In this document: positions 1 through 10,600 of the stretch, one piece after another
Layout of the letters: each line of letters starts with the position of its first letter
How positions within the stretch are numbered: position 1 is the stretch's first letter
Source of the DNA: Eumeta japonica
Lineage: Eukaryota; Arthropoda; Insecta; Lepidoptera; Psychidae
Assembly: GCA_005406025.1 (NCBI GenBank)
Contig: BGZK01000099.1
Coordinates: forward strand, 1 to 64,000
DNA: 64,000 nt
Direction: 5' to 3'
Made by a program: the position numbers and the translations under genes
Notes under the pieces: model-generated
What the model saw: the letters and a program-made list of their open reading frames with translations, nothing else
What the model was told of the DNA's origin: nothing
Database searches by the model: none

Positions 1-300
1 ATGGAATTTACAATTATAATAGAAAGACCATGAATGTCAGAAGTCCTTTTCATGTCTAAAGATTTAAATGTTTTGATAACCTCTTCAGAACTCATATGTT
101 TAAATTTAAATTCTAAATTAATATTACAAATCGGACTATTTTTCTTCAGTAAAAATTCAACAAGAGCTGAAATGTCAGTAAAGAACGTTTCGAAGGCCTT
201 AGCAACCTTTTCGTCTTCATTCAAGGTTTTGTCATCTAACTTAAGTTCAAGGTCAACAACTCTGCCCTTAATTGTTCCAGTTTCGACTCGATGACTCTTT
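1..300 (-). mobile_element. Non-LTR retrotransposon (LINE) fragment, RT upstream region
   Basis: Read on the minus strand, this gives an open, LINE-like polypeptide. It contains a FETFFTDI segment followed by FKHMSSEEVIKTFKSLD, which matches the segment just upstream of the reverse transcriptase core in Jockey/CR1-type LINEs (EEV..I..LK.KKS.G.D). The fragment runs off the left edge of the window. The same stretch recurs at about 13390-13495 with clear nucleotide similarity, also on the minus strand, so two copies of one LINE family are present. The plus-strand reading frame here is a shadow. Family assignment is by motif only. Confidence 0.65.
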
Positions 301-1460
301 GATTTCAGTTTGATTCTAAATTTTATTTTTAAATACGTTTGGTCGAAAGGTGCGTGTGTAACTAAAAGATTTTATTGTATGTTTAAAGTTATACCTACTG
401 TGAGAGTGAAAAACAGTTTTAAATTAATTAAAAAAAAAAGGACACTAAAATTCCGAAAAAAATTAAAGTTATAAAAAGCGCTTGATTTTTGTCCAAATTC
501 GTCACACATAACTATAATTTTCTATAAAGGTCAAGGATTTTGCATTTTTTTAGAATCCATATTAAAATAAAACATCGGATTTATGAATCCGAACGTTTTC
601 GATGAATGCGCGAAAATTTGTCTTTACCGAGTTTCTAATATAAAATATATCACACATCAGTAACTACCATATAACTCGTACATATTTGAAGCGGCGCTAG
701 TCTACAGTGAGTCGAGAACCAGCGACATTTAAGACCTCTGTCCGTCTGCGCATTATGAAAGTATTAACCAAACTGTGGATCAACACTGGCTGCGCGTTAT
801 GTATGCAAATGTGTGAAAACATAGCGGATTTCGAATTCTTGTATGACGAAAATGCTATCGTACCGATTTGGCATCGAATCTTTAGTAGTTCATTTAAAAA
901 TATCTCATAGAATGTCGTCATAGGTGTTTATGGTATATGTAGATTTCTAGAAAGTATTGTCTATGAGAATAGCGTAAGTTTCGTAAATAATGTACAATCA
1001 TTTTAAATATATTGTATGCAAATTAAAATTGATTTAGAACATAGCTTACAAATTCGTGGCACAAAGCGGTCATTTTACAATTTGAAGGGATTGTAAATAA
1101 ATTTTTAGTTCCATATACAGCAATAACTAAGTTATTTTTCAAAGTCACTTTCTTTGAATTGGATTTTCAAAGCATCTTCTACTCTTTCTTGCATCTTTAC
1201 TTGAAATATAATAGACTTTGTTTATAAGTTAATAGAGTAACTAAATATTTGAATACTTTACAAACCCCGAGCAAGAAAATACCAAGCCTCGTTAAAGAAA
1301 AAAATGTGCCGTAAAAATATTTTAAGCTACACCAATAACTGGGACTTTCAACTAAAATAAAAATGAATTTCTCCGAATTATAATAAAATACAGGTTTTCC
1401 CGCAATTTTCTATTAAAATAAAAAAAAAAAACCAAAAAGCTGAAATATTACTCAAACCGT
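301..1460. other. AT-rich gene-free stretch
   Basis: No supported gene. A short patch at about 690-880 is less AT-rich and open on both strands, but neither translation is recognisable. The rest is low-complexity A/T sequence. Confidence 0.5.
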
Positions 1461-1469
1461 GGCTAGAAG

Positions 1470-1680
1470 CTCGGTTACGCTCGTCGCCCGTGAGCGCCGT
1501 CAAAGGCGGGCCATTGTCGGCGCACGCGGCGCTGTCGGCGACAATGGCCGCGGCGAAAACCGGAAACCTTGAGACATTTTTCGTGCATAATGGCGCTGAG
1601 TGAATTTTGGAAATGCGTTTTATTGCGCGCTACCTCTTAAGTTTTCGCGTTAAGTCGCTGTCGCCGTGGACCGTAATGCG
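1470..1680. promoter_or_regulatory. GC-rich non-coding patch with inverted SOX-like sites
   Basis: A CpG-rich island of about 200 bp stands in AT-rich DNA. It holds a perfect 11-bp inverted repeat, GGCCATTGTCG at 1509-1519 and CGACAATGGCC at 1539-1549, with 19 bases between. CCATTGT is the core bound by SOX HMG-box proteins, so this is a head-to-head pair of candidate SOX sites. No reading frame is convincing. The GC contrast and motif symmetry suggest a conserved regulatory element or a promoter; this is inference, since conservation cannot be seen from one sequence. Confidence 0.4.
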
Positions 1681-3050
1681 AGCCGTGTTGTAATAAAAAT
1701 ACTCGTAAATCTTATTATGTTATAAACACAAACATCATAAAATATTTTGTGGTTCCAGTACAGTTTTGAATCAAAATTCTAATGTATTAAACAAAAAATC
1801 GGGGCAAAGATATACACACTTTATACTCATAAAATTGTACAAAAATTATTCACATACATTATTTAAATTGACACTGAAGATTTTACTTTATGTAAAATAC
1901 GTAAAATGTGGATTTTTATAAACTTACTTTGAATATTTGCATTTAATCAATAAATACCAGAACATAATTTAAAAACTGTCTACAAGAAATACATTAAGTT
2001 GATTTGTCTAAAATAGTGTTTGTTTTGAATTTTTGGAGTAATATGTCGCATTCATTTAGGTGCGTATGACATAACTGTCTCTACCGCGCACCATATCAGC
2101 TGTCACTGTAAATCACCGTCCGTTTTCAGTACTTATGTATCCAATTTAACTTAAACTGAATTTTTTCTGAAATTGTAAACGCTCACGTTTTAATTTTACA
2201 TTATAAACGTGCAATTTCGTAGTTAGATCGAGCGTGTGTTTTTCACGCGTTCAAGAAAAACCATTTTTATTAAAAAAAATATTATTGTTATTGCCATCAA
2301 AAAAATATTGGTAATACAACCTAAAAAAAAATTTTGATGTTATTCATATCTCAGGGGCGCAATTATTGACAGATTTTTAAGATAACTTAAATCAAGTACC
2401 AAAACGGTTTGAAAGCGGTTGTCTCTTAACGGGACGATGGATTTCATTAAATTTCATTGACACACACATGAGGACCTCAACTTGAAAGAATGTTAAGTTA
2501 TCTATATGCGACTTAATAATGTTAAAAACTGGCACAAATCAATAGAAGAGTTGATATTAAATTCTGCGATAAATTCTTTACAGTATCTGAAATAAATAAA
2601 CGTGAATATATAAAACATATTGAAATATTTATTACACAATAGTCAAAGGGGGTATAAAAAACACATCTCATATAATAGTGAATTCATGTGTATGCTTTTA
2701 AACATATTTATTTTTATTAATTTGACAAAATATACTACTTCTTAACACATTAAACTTCAAAACTCCAGTTAAGCGGTTGCTAACAATGACATTTAACACC
2801 ACAAACATAAAAACTTAATTTATCTGAGTTAAAAATTAAATATCTGTAAATAAGCAATTGAAGAAAAATGAGTATGATGAGTTTAAGATGTGTATTGCTA
2901 TTAGTCGATTGAGGAGGCCTAATATATCGGAACGAATTCACTTTTTGTTAACACCCGATTTCACACCCCATCTAGTTCGCGTATAGCGGGCTATACATGA
3001 AAAAGCGACTGTTGAGGAGTAAATTTAAAATTAAAACTTAAGATCAGAAC
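1681..3050. other. AT-rich gene-free stretch
   Basis: No gene, repeat unit or RNA seen. Runs of A and T dominate. Confidence 0.5.
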
Positions 3051-3054
3051 TTAA

Positions 3055-3260
3055 TATATCGCTCGGAAAAAGCACTTCGACCACGAAGCGCCACGTCGAG
3101 TGGGACGAAGAGCTCTAAAAAATCCGGCCGAAATACAAGTGAGTCAATTCGCGCCATTAGTTCCAGCGGCCGTCGAGTTCGTTAATACTCAATTAAACGG
3201 CATTTCACAATCCACCGACTGCGGCTAAAAACAGTTAATAGTCGCAATACCGTTGGCGAC
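3055..3260. promoter_or_regulatory. Short GC-raised non-coding patch
   Basis: About 200 bp, clearly richer in CpG than its surroundings (cacgaagcgccacgtcgag, ccagcggccgtcgag). No open frame is recognisable. It could be a conserved non-coding element in an intron or upstream of the 5.7 kb gene. Function is unknown; only the base-composition contrast is observed. Confidence 0.25.
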
Positions 3261-5190
3261 AATTTCTTTCATTTGAAAAATTTAAAAGTAATACGGTTAT
3301 CCTTATATGGGTATCACGGAATCGATATTATGTCGATTGACGTTTTTTTTTAGCTCCACTAACTGATAAAAGGCTATAGTGGATGAAAGAAGGCTGCGTT
3401 AACGTAGACGTGAATGTTTGATATATAAATGTATGTTTAGACTACGTTTCGGCTTGTTGCTGAGAGGAAAAAAGTATTAATCCTGAAAGTAAACTAAAAA
3501 CCCGAGAAATCTTTATCCAAATTCTATTCTAAATTAAAATTTATAATATTTTGTTTCATAAACCATTAAATGACACTTGCAATAACGTCGTAATATTGTG
3601 AATTTACACTGTACCACTCGTATGGAATGCAAGTCTACCTCAAAAAAAAAATCAAGAAATTTTATTTTATTACATATACCAACAAAAAGCAGTAACTGAA
3701 TAAAACAACTAGGTAACAAAACACAAAAATACTATGAATATCCCTGCAACATGTCCTCAGAACAGGATGCTGTATAGCATCGCGCCATAAAAACAGCCAA
3801 AGTAAATATATCTAGTGTTTTCAATGTCTGATAAATTTCGCGTTATGAATATATTATTACTTTAAGTACAACAATTACTGAAAATTATTAAATATATAAG
3901 TTTATAAATGACTATCTCGGAAACAGCCTTAAAGATCGCTATGTATATTTTTACGTAAAATATGTAGTATGTTTTGCATAATATGAAGTGTGTATATTAC
4001 ATGCCTAAATATTTATTGTATTATATAAAAAAACATAAGCAACTTTTTCCGTACGAAGTTATCATATTACTATCTCACACTCGAAAGACACTGATCAAAG
4101 CTCGGTTGGCCGGATACTGATTTGTTTTAAATAATCTTTTGTTTATACTTCATAACTTAAATCATGTCGTATCCACTCTACAGGTCACAGGTCTCCTGTA
4201 ACGACTGGACATGAATTAATCGATCGGGTGGCAAGTATTGCAACCACATCTGTTACAGCCAGTTTTTTAATTGAAATTCGAGTTATTCAAGTAGGTGTAC
4301 CTAATACGTTGGTTGATCGAAGTTTGAAGCAATTATTTGACTCGTGGCATTTTTGTAAGACTCCTGGTCCACAGTCTATGATTCTACTTTTGTTCATGAG
4401 ACTTGCTTTAATCGCCACGCAGAGTATGCAAGTTGCAATTTTAATACGAACTAGGTCGTTTCCTTAACGCTAGTGCATATGGATGGCACGAAGAAATAAG
4501 AGATTTATTTATGTAATGATTATTGAGCCAACGTCCAAAAATTAAAGAAGCGGTGCCCGATTTTAATCACGAAGAGCACATAAATCTAACTGCTTGAACA
4601 TATCTAATATCTGTGCCTATTTCAGTTCGTGTCAAACTTCTCAATATTTTAAGAGCGAACATTTTCTTAAATTAAAAAAAAAATCTTATCTACACTACGC
4701 ATAAAATAATCTTAATAATAGTTTCTACATTTTGCTGTCACTTTCGTTTTCAAAACTCACATTACATCAGAGAAAAAATATAGCAAAAGCGAACCTCTCG
4801 TATCGCAACGATCTTTCTGATTCCATTGTGATATTCCTTGTCTGCAACATGCCGAATTTCTGAGCGAGAATGATGAAATTCTCCACAGATAGCAATTTTT
4901 AGAACAACGATATCGATACACATCAACCGATTTAACGCGCCATACACAATACAACAGGAACGAATGGGGCAGATTAAAAACATAATCCACAGACGTCTAT
5001 AGCTTTCGTATAGTGACCAAAAAGCGATTCCATTAAAAAATTCTGACCCGTTATTGAAACCGTTCGCGTGTTTATATAACTGTTGTGAAATAACTAGTTA
5101 TACTCTGTCCCGTGTAAGTAATTATTTATGTAAGTGTAACTGGGTAAAATTAAGTAAATCGTAAGTATGTAAATGTACCAACTGGTTGCG
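3261..5190. other. Gene-free stretch
   Basis: AT-rich. Two overlapping minus-strand frames at 4757-4990 contain several cysteines, but neither matches a Ly6 exon (no CYxC start, no CN end) or any family I recognise. Nothing else is supported. Confidence 0.4.
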
Positions 5191-5195
5191 CGTTG

Positions 5196-5501
5196 ATGTC
5201 TTTCCTATCGCGGAACCGTTCGAAAGCTCGGCCGCTTGGAGCCGTTTTCTATTATAACCATCTAACCACTAGAAATGCATGCGAAACCGTGGCCCTAAGT
5301 ATATACTTGTTCATAGTTTTACTTTTGATCTCTGTCGCGATCATCATGCCCCAGTTAAAATTTGTCCGCTTCAATCTGTTCATTAAATTCTGGCTTTCCA
5401 GTTTTTATAAAGCAATTTTCCGCTCAACCGTCAAATATTCCACAATGATAAAGTATATCCGATTTTTGTTTCTATATACTGAACGGCACATTTATGTTTA
5501 A
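5196..5501 (+). CDS. Unrecognised small ORF with one hydrophobic segment
   Basis: An ATG-started frame of about 101 codons. After a basic N-terminus, roughly residues 33-55 are strongly hydrophobic (LSIYLFIVLLLISVAII), suggesting one membrane span; a basic, aromatic tail follows. The first 40 bases are CpG-rich, then composition turns AT-rich like the background. No family is recognised, no splice context is evident and no poly(A) signal is obvious. It may well be a chance frame lying in the intron of the minus-strand gene whose signal exon is at 5700-5802. Confidence 0.15.
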   Translation: MSFLSRNRSKARPLGAVFYYNHLTTRNACETVALSIYLFIVLLLISVAIIMPQLKFVRFNLFIKFWLSSFYKAIFRSTVKYSTMIKYIRFLFLYTERHIYV

Positions 5502-5699
5502 GTATACACGAAAAAACTGAAAATTTGCGAAATACTTTTGACGTGGTCGAGGAACGTTTTTTCGAGAAACGAGAAACGAAAAGAAAAAAAAATTAAAAAG
5601 TGTATATATACCTTTCAAGAACATATGCAGATGAGGGTGTGAGTGAATGCGAAAAAAAAAAAGAGTAAACCTGTTATTTTAATTATCGAAGGAACTCAC

Positions 5700-5802
5700 C
5701 TTGGCATGAGACTATAGCGGCGACGTTGAGAAGAACCGCGAAGCAAAAAGCACAGGCCAGCCCGCTCACCGGGCGCCGGCCTTGGGTCCTGCCGCGGCCC
5801 AT
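5700..5802 (-). CDS. Signal-peptide first coding exon of a secreted protein, possible second Ly6-family gene (partial)
   Basis: On the minus strand an ATG at 5802 opens 34 codons. A basic N-region (MGRGRTQGRRP) is followed by a hydrophobic core (CFAVLLNVAAIVS) and a Cys-Gln, then the donor CAAG|GTGAGT. This is a textbook signal-peptide exon. It ends one base into a codon (phase 1, base G), the same junction as the acceptor of the Ly6 exon at 17929, so a tandem Ly6 paralogue is plausible. No matching Ly6 exon was found to its left inside the window, so the remaining exons would lie beyond position 1. The secreted nature is well supported; the Ly6 identity is inference from phase, orientation and neighbourhood. 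Confidence 0.6.
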
Positions 5803-6200
5803 TTTACTCGGCGCCGAGTCACTTTTACCACAACCACGAGCACCCAGCCTGGGCTGCAGCATTTCCGCTTATTTCGTAAAACTCAATACATAATAATGTC
5901 GGGCACGGAATTTACTTTCGTTCGTGTCGTGATACAAAAGGTTTGTTACGTTCACTCAATGCGCGCGGTAATGGATCATGTCGCTCGGCACTGTTCGATT
6001 ATGTTGTTCGGTTTTTGTGTCGGAACTCGTTTCGGATGGCGTAGTGTGCGTGCGCCTTCAGCTCGCGCTGTTACAGACAATCGTCGCCGTGGAGCGTCGG
6101 CGCGGGACTGCTGAACCGGCGGTAGCGCGTCGGGCCCACTCGCTGCGCATGCGCAACGAGCTTACTTTTAGGCACAGACAGGCGGAACTTACTTCACTTG
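5803..6200 (-). promoter_or_regulatory. CpG-rich promoter and 5' UTR region of the 5.7 kb secreted-protein gene
   Basis: A GC- and CpG-rich stretch lies directly upstream (minus strand) of the ATG at 5802. It holds the palindrome TGCGCATGCGCA at about 6144-6155, the site type bound by NRF1/Erect wing, and no TATA box, as expected for a broad TATA-less promoter. Plus-strand frames across it (5782-6268) are shadows produced by high GC. The transcription start is not resolved. Confidence 0.45.
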
Positions 6201-6270
6201 CTCTCCGCCCACGGTTTCATCCGTATGGATATAAAATAAATTCGACAATTCTCTATGTAGAGCTATGATG

Positions 6271-7259
6271 CTAGCGTTAGTTCGGTCTCGTCCTCTATTC
6301 TAAACCCGGACCTTTCTCAATTACGATGCCGACCTCGCTCTCAATTCTAACACTCATATCCTGATTCCGTGCTCAGTGCTGATCAGGGTTCTTTGTACAC
6401 TAATCCACAGAAATGCATCATCGGGATAAAATGTATAATGTATCAATTCATAACATAAAATACACTTGCGTGTTTTTTATCCCAGTCCATTTAGCCGTTT
6501 GTGCGTCATTGAGTCACAGACATCTAAACATAGTATATGCTGTTATGCACTATCACATTTATCGTATTATATTAGTCTGCTAATTGTAGCAGCAGCTTTA
6601 TTGAAAGACAGAAGACGCCTAAGTAAAGAATTTTATCGTTGGTGTTGGCTGCTTCCTTCTATTATAACTTACGGATCATAAACCTTTATCATTAACGATT
6701 ACAATACAATGGGATTATGGAAACTTTCCCTCTAACTGACGATTCTCCTATCCCTTTGCCCTCTAACTCTGTACCTCTCCCTCTCAATCCTTATCTCCTT
6801 GGCCGTCCTTCGTCTTTTCTAAGGAAATAAAGCAAGTAAACATGACCGAGAAAAAAAGTAAAATAACAACTATTAAATTGTCTAGTTACAAGGATATATA
6901 CAAACAAATAAACAGATGATCAGTAGTTTATATTTTAGGCCACAATCAATTTTGTAAGTATACGATCCTTCGTCCAAATTGATTATGCATTGTCGAACTA
7001 TAATGTACATATAAAAACGCAGAGACAGGAATTATAATTACAGTACGATGTATTCTATCAATACATTGAATTTTATCGAAATTGCTTTAACCGTCGTTGG
7101 GTTATAAAAATACCAGATGAACAAATAGAAAGTGGCATACTGGGTTCACACCATTTTCATAGTTAATTTCATCCAAATTATTTCAACGGCTTAGTTGTGA
7201 AAATATGACAGACTGACAGATACGCACAGTTATTTTCGCATTCATTATATTAATATGGA
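6271..7259 (-). mobile_element. Helitron-like copy, minus orientation, diverged
   Basis: Read on the minus strand, the element begins TCCATATTAATATAATGAATGCG just after an A (position 7260). This matches the common lepidopteran Helitron start (TCCATACTAATATTATAAATGCGAAAG), and diverged tgtctgtctg and 'cacaactaagccgttgaa' text follows. The interior, about 6720-6830, is pyrimidine-rich in this orientation and matches 11190-11330 over several hundred bases. The 3' end is uncertain; a CTAG at 6271 fits in orientation but lacks the usual GCGAAAG context. No Rep/helicase coding is seen, so it is non-autonomous. Confidence 0.5.
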
Positions 7260-7523
7260 TCCTAATGAATATTTTTGAAGACAAAAAAAAATATTGTATG
7301 ATTTATTTAAAAAATATACTTATATATAAAAGTAATTTAATTGAGATGTTATATCGAATACAAAATAATATTTTAATAAAACAACTAAAAAATGCGTTCT
7401 CTGTATAAACTACAAAATATTTAGTCTTCTGAAAATATTTATTTTATTACCCATGACAATATTTTATCTTAATTGCACATTAAATGCGATTAATCTAAAT
7501 TTTCGTTTAATATACAATAATAT

Positions 7524-7562
7524 TTAATTAATAGCACATATACATCATGTGCTATTAATTAA
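7524..7562. repeat. Perfect 16-bp hairpin, 7-nt loop
   Basis: Arms ttaattaatagcacat (7524-7539) and its exact reverse complement (7547-7562). A second, imperfect hairpin follows at about 7570-7610 (aaatgtaactaaaaag against ctttttggttacattt, one mismatch). Both are in AT-rich non-coding DNA. Confidence 0.8.
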
Positions 7563-7874
7563 CTCTACCTAAATGTAACTAAAAAGCATGAGGTACTTTT
7601 TGGTTACATTTGTTCGAAATGCATGTTATAATGTACAGTCTTTATTTTAACCACTCTGTTTTTATAAAGCATTTCAATTAATATTTATTTCTCACCCATC
7701 TCGCATATCTTTCAAAAGGAATGTTTTGTTTTGTTTTATCCTTATCCATATGATTTATCTATTTAGATTATTGTACTCTACATTAACTTATTATTATATT
7801 ATATTAAACATTATTATTTGCCAATTTATCGCTTTTCAGAACCATGGTGAAAAATCTCTTTGTACTGTCTAGAG

Positions 7875-8055
7875 CAGGTGTGGGCAACCTATGACATGTT
7901 GGGGGCCAAACTTTAGTGTAATGCATTCGCGGGCCGCGTTCAAAACTAGTGCATTTTAAAGTAGTGTTTTAAAGTAGTATTCATAATTTTTAGCCATTGA
8001 TATCAGACATGAAGTTTTTCAAAATGTGTCGCGGGCCGGTTTTTGCCCACATACG
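7875..8055. mobile_element. hAT-like MITE inserted into a Gypsy remnant
   Basis: The element is about 181 bp, beginning caggtgtgggcaacc and ending in the inverse (tttttgcccacatacg). The CAGG-tgtgggcaa type of terminus followed by a 'gggggccaa' tract is typical of hAT-superfamily non-autonomous elements. Flanking octamers gtctagag (7867-7874) and gtctaaaa (8056-8063) agree at six of eight positions, consistent with the 8-bp target duplication of hAT transposases. On its right side the Gypsy pol reading is cut off exactly at this element. It is too short to encode protein. Confidence 0.6.
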
Positions 8056-8063
8056 GTCTAAAA

Positions 8064-8375
8064 TGTTCAGTGTATCGTCAATCAGGGAAAAAATGAGTCT
8101 TTTTGTAGCATGATTGACCAGGTGGTATTAAACGTAGAACCTTCTGGTTTCAACCACCTTCTCAATTAGAACTATGGGCTCGACGAGGGCTCAATCACGT
8201 TACTTTTTTTCATTTCGTTGAGCAAGCTTTCTATTTCCTTCTCGCGAGCCAACCGGATGAGCCGGGATCTTTGCCGAATTAATGTTTTGTTCCCAATATT
8301 TGTTTAGTACTCGTAAATCGGACAGTGCCTTTGATAATGAGCTTTCTGCACAAAACGGAATTTTGGACTTTTACC
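8064..8375 (-). mobile_element. Ty3/Gypsy-type LTR retrotransposon pol remnant (RT N-terminal part)
   Basis: The minus-strand translation gives IRQRSRLIRLAREKEIESLL, then NEMKKSNVIEPSSSP, then PEGST, DSFFP and LIDDTLNIL in shifting frames. These follow the order of the conserved start of Gypsy reverse transcriptase (leader helix 'IRQ..RR.P...', 'VIEPS.SPW.SP', 'DGS.R.C.DYRKLN', 'D.YPLP.ID..L'). Stop codons and frameshifts show it is dead. It stops where the hAT-like MITE is inserted, and no LTR was found nearby. Only the N-terminal part of RT is visible. Confidence 0.6.
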
Positions 8376-8675
8376 TATTTAGTTACGTGTATTAAGCTTT
8401 GTAGTAGTTTTTGAATGACACAAATCAGTCCAGAAATTATGAAATTATTACAGGTTTTCTAAACGCCCAATTCAAAATGGGACGCGTCCGCTCGCCACGA
8501 TCGATGACGTCATCGTTCACTAGCTCGCGTTAGTCGCATTGAACACTCATTCTTATCGCATTCAATATCTCCTCTCCGTTGAATAAATTAACTATTTGCG
8601 GTTGGTTTATGCTATTTTAGGTATAGAAACTGTGAAACTGTAAAATAAACTACCTGTTTTGAAATTAAACATAGC

Positions 8676-8803
8676 ATGGAATCCGACTTTATTGAAGTTC
8701 AATTTCACATTCTTCCGAAGGTTGATGCTTTTATGTTGAATGAATTTTACGGGAATAATGCTAATTATTTCAGTGCAGAAACACGCGAAGACAAAATAAA
8801 CAC
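8676..8803 (+). CDS. Short coding exon, possibly of a SWIM/YqaJ-type gene or transposon
   Basis: An ATG opens about 42 codons (residues such as FHILPKVDAFMLNEFYGNN and ANYFSAE) and ends at a good donor, AACAC|GTAAGT. The pattern 'KVDAFML.EFY..N..F.SAE' recalls the N-terminus of an expanded invertebrate family with a SWIM zinc finger and YqaJ-like nuclease domain. That comparison is from memory and moderate at best. An acceptor-like tract (cttgtcattttcag) lies at about 8984-8997, but the continuation stays open for only about 25 codons. Upstream 8480-8640 is less AT-rich and could be its promoter. Probably a decayed or partial gene. Confidence 0.35.
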
Positions 8804-9639
8804 GTAAGTATGTAATTAAACACTATGTAACTATCAGTTTAGATTATTGTGCTTCAGATAAGTACCCATTTCGTGTTATAAGTACTAAACATGTACGTGA
8901 GTACCTACTTACTAAATAACTTTGTATAAAAATTTTCTATTATAAAAAATTAACAATTTCTTAATACAAACCCCGTACATATCTTGTCATTTTCAGTTTA
9001 AGTAATAGTTTTTCTGATTTTGGTCCAAGTACGTACTTAGAAGTTAACTCATTTAAATGCATTCCATTCCAGTACCCATAATGATATTTAATTCATTTTC
9101 GAGTTGATAGGTCGACTAAATTCTTAGCTTATAATACAAAATATTTTGTATCCGGGAGTACGGCCTTGTTGGCTTGGTTTAAAATAATATTTAATTATAA
9201 ATTTAAATAGAAAAATGAAACTTATACAAAGTACGATAAATTAAGTATCCCTGAGTACGGCCCTGTACAAGTAAACTTACATTTTTACTTTAAAACATAA
9301 AACCAGCCGTACCATGAGTGCATTAGATAGTAGCCAAAAGTAGTCCTACATTACAGTACATTTTTAATACACTTTTTAATCGGTCATTATGTATTCAAAT
9401 TTATTATCTCATTGAAAATATACGCTAAATACGAATGCAGTCCGAACTTGGAAGTTCCGAGCATGTTTTCCTCTCGTGCTAGCATAGTCGCGCTCGTTCA
9501 CTGAAAGTGTTATTGTTTTTTTATACGATACGGTCACAATATTCCCTATATTAACAGGCGATTTGCCTTATCCCCATAATATTGATTGCTGGCTTTCCAA
9601 TTAATTTTGCTTGCGTGCCTTTATATTAATTTATTTCTT

Positions 9640-10140
9640 GTAAATTACATGGAATTTCGGCAATACTGTTTTCTGGAAGATCAGAAAAAATCAGAGGACT
9701 GTTTACAATAGCCAACTGGCTAAATTCTTCATAAGAGGTGTTTTGTACCGATTTGCTCAAGATCAAAAATGTGGTAATACTAAGCCATTGACGGCATAAA
9801 GACATCGATGTACTGAAAACTTACCACGATGAACCTGCGCCAGCCACTGGAGTGTAGAAAGAAAGTTAAAGAAAATAAGAAAACGTTACTGGAAAAACTA
9901 GGTAAGTAATAATAAAGTTTATCAGACCACGTATTTAGTATCAAACGTTGACGTAAATTGTACGTAAGACAGATAGATTTATTTCATGAACAGCAATCAA
10001 CCGTTTATTCGAACACTTTTTCTTGACCACTGCCAAAAGTCCATTAAGGTGAAAAACGCATATCTATATTTGAGGCTCAGTAATCACTCCGTACTGAGTC
10101 ATCTTAAAGAGAGCTACATCGAGGCCACAGAGTAAGAAGG
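9640..10140 (+). pseudogene. Possible decayed coding segments, unrecognised
   Basis: Two short open pieces stand out. An ATG-led stretch at about 9828-9900 (MNLRQPLECRKKVKENKKTL) ends at a good donor, CTAG|GTAAGT. A piece at about 9998-10137 (FIRTLFLDHCQKSIKVKNAY) is open for over 40 codons. I do not recognise either. Their position between the exon at 8.7 kb and the THAP module at 10.2 kb suggests one broken multi-exon gene or transposon, but this is inference. Confidence 0.2.
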
Positions 10141-10180
10141 CTGTTTTAAACCTTATCAAAAACATGAGCTGATTTTTTTT

Positions 10181-10445
10181 TATTAATTGTTATATAAAAA
10201 TAATAATTAATGTTGTGTTGCGAACTATAAATGCACTAGCTGTAAATATAAATATAAATTTTATATAGATCGGTTTCATTACTTTTTATTATTAATTAAT
10301 ATATAAAAAAACAATTAATGCCGTATTGTGAACTGTAAACGTATTAGCAAAAAATATGAATGCAAATTCTATAAGTCTCCGAGACCCAAATGGATAGAAA
10401 ACCAAAGAAAGAAATGGATTACAGCTATAAGAAGCCAAAGTTAAA
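10181..10445 (+). pseudogene. THAP zinc-finger remnant with an internal tandem duplication
   Basis: In the frame starting near 10321 the translation runs CRIVNCKRISKKYECKFYKS and then PKWIENQRKKWITAIRSQS before a stop. The spacing C-x4-C, then KFYKSP, then the basic KKW.TAIR block is the N-terminal half of a THAP DNA-binding domain; the later C-x2-H half is missing. The preceding ~105 bp (10181-10286) is a diverged direct copy of 10287-10382, whose translation repeats the same Cys pattern (C..ANYKCTSCKYKYKFY). THAP domains occur in P-element transposases and domesticated genes. Truncation and duplication indicate a decayed copy. Confidence 0.5.
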
Positions 10446-10600
10446 ATTAAAATAACCTTCATATTTGTAATAAAAATAAACACTGAAAGTAGTAGACAGA
10501 AAAGATGTGAATAAAAAAATATTTGTAATCCATAATTTTTATTCTTATTGCATTAAGAGACACTTCATTTTTTTTTATAATTGTTATATATTTTTAAATT

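Noticed and set aside
4757..4990. Cys-rich minus-strand frames considered as the missing Ly6 exons of the 5.7 kb gene
   Set aside because: No CYxC start, no CxCxxDxCN end, no fitting phase-1 acceptor.
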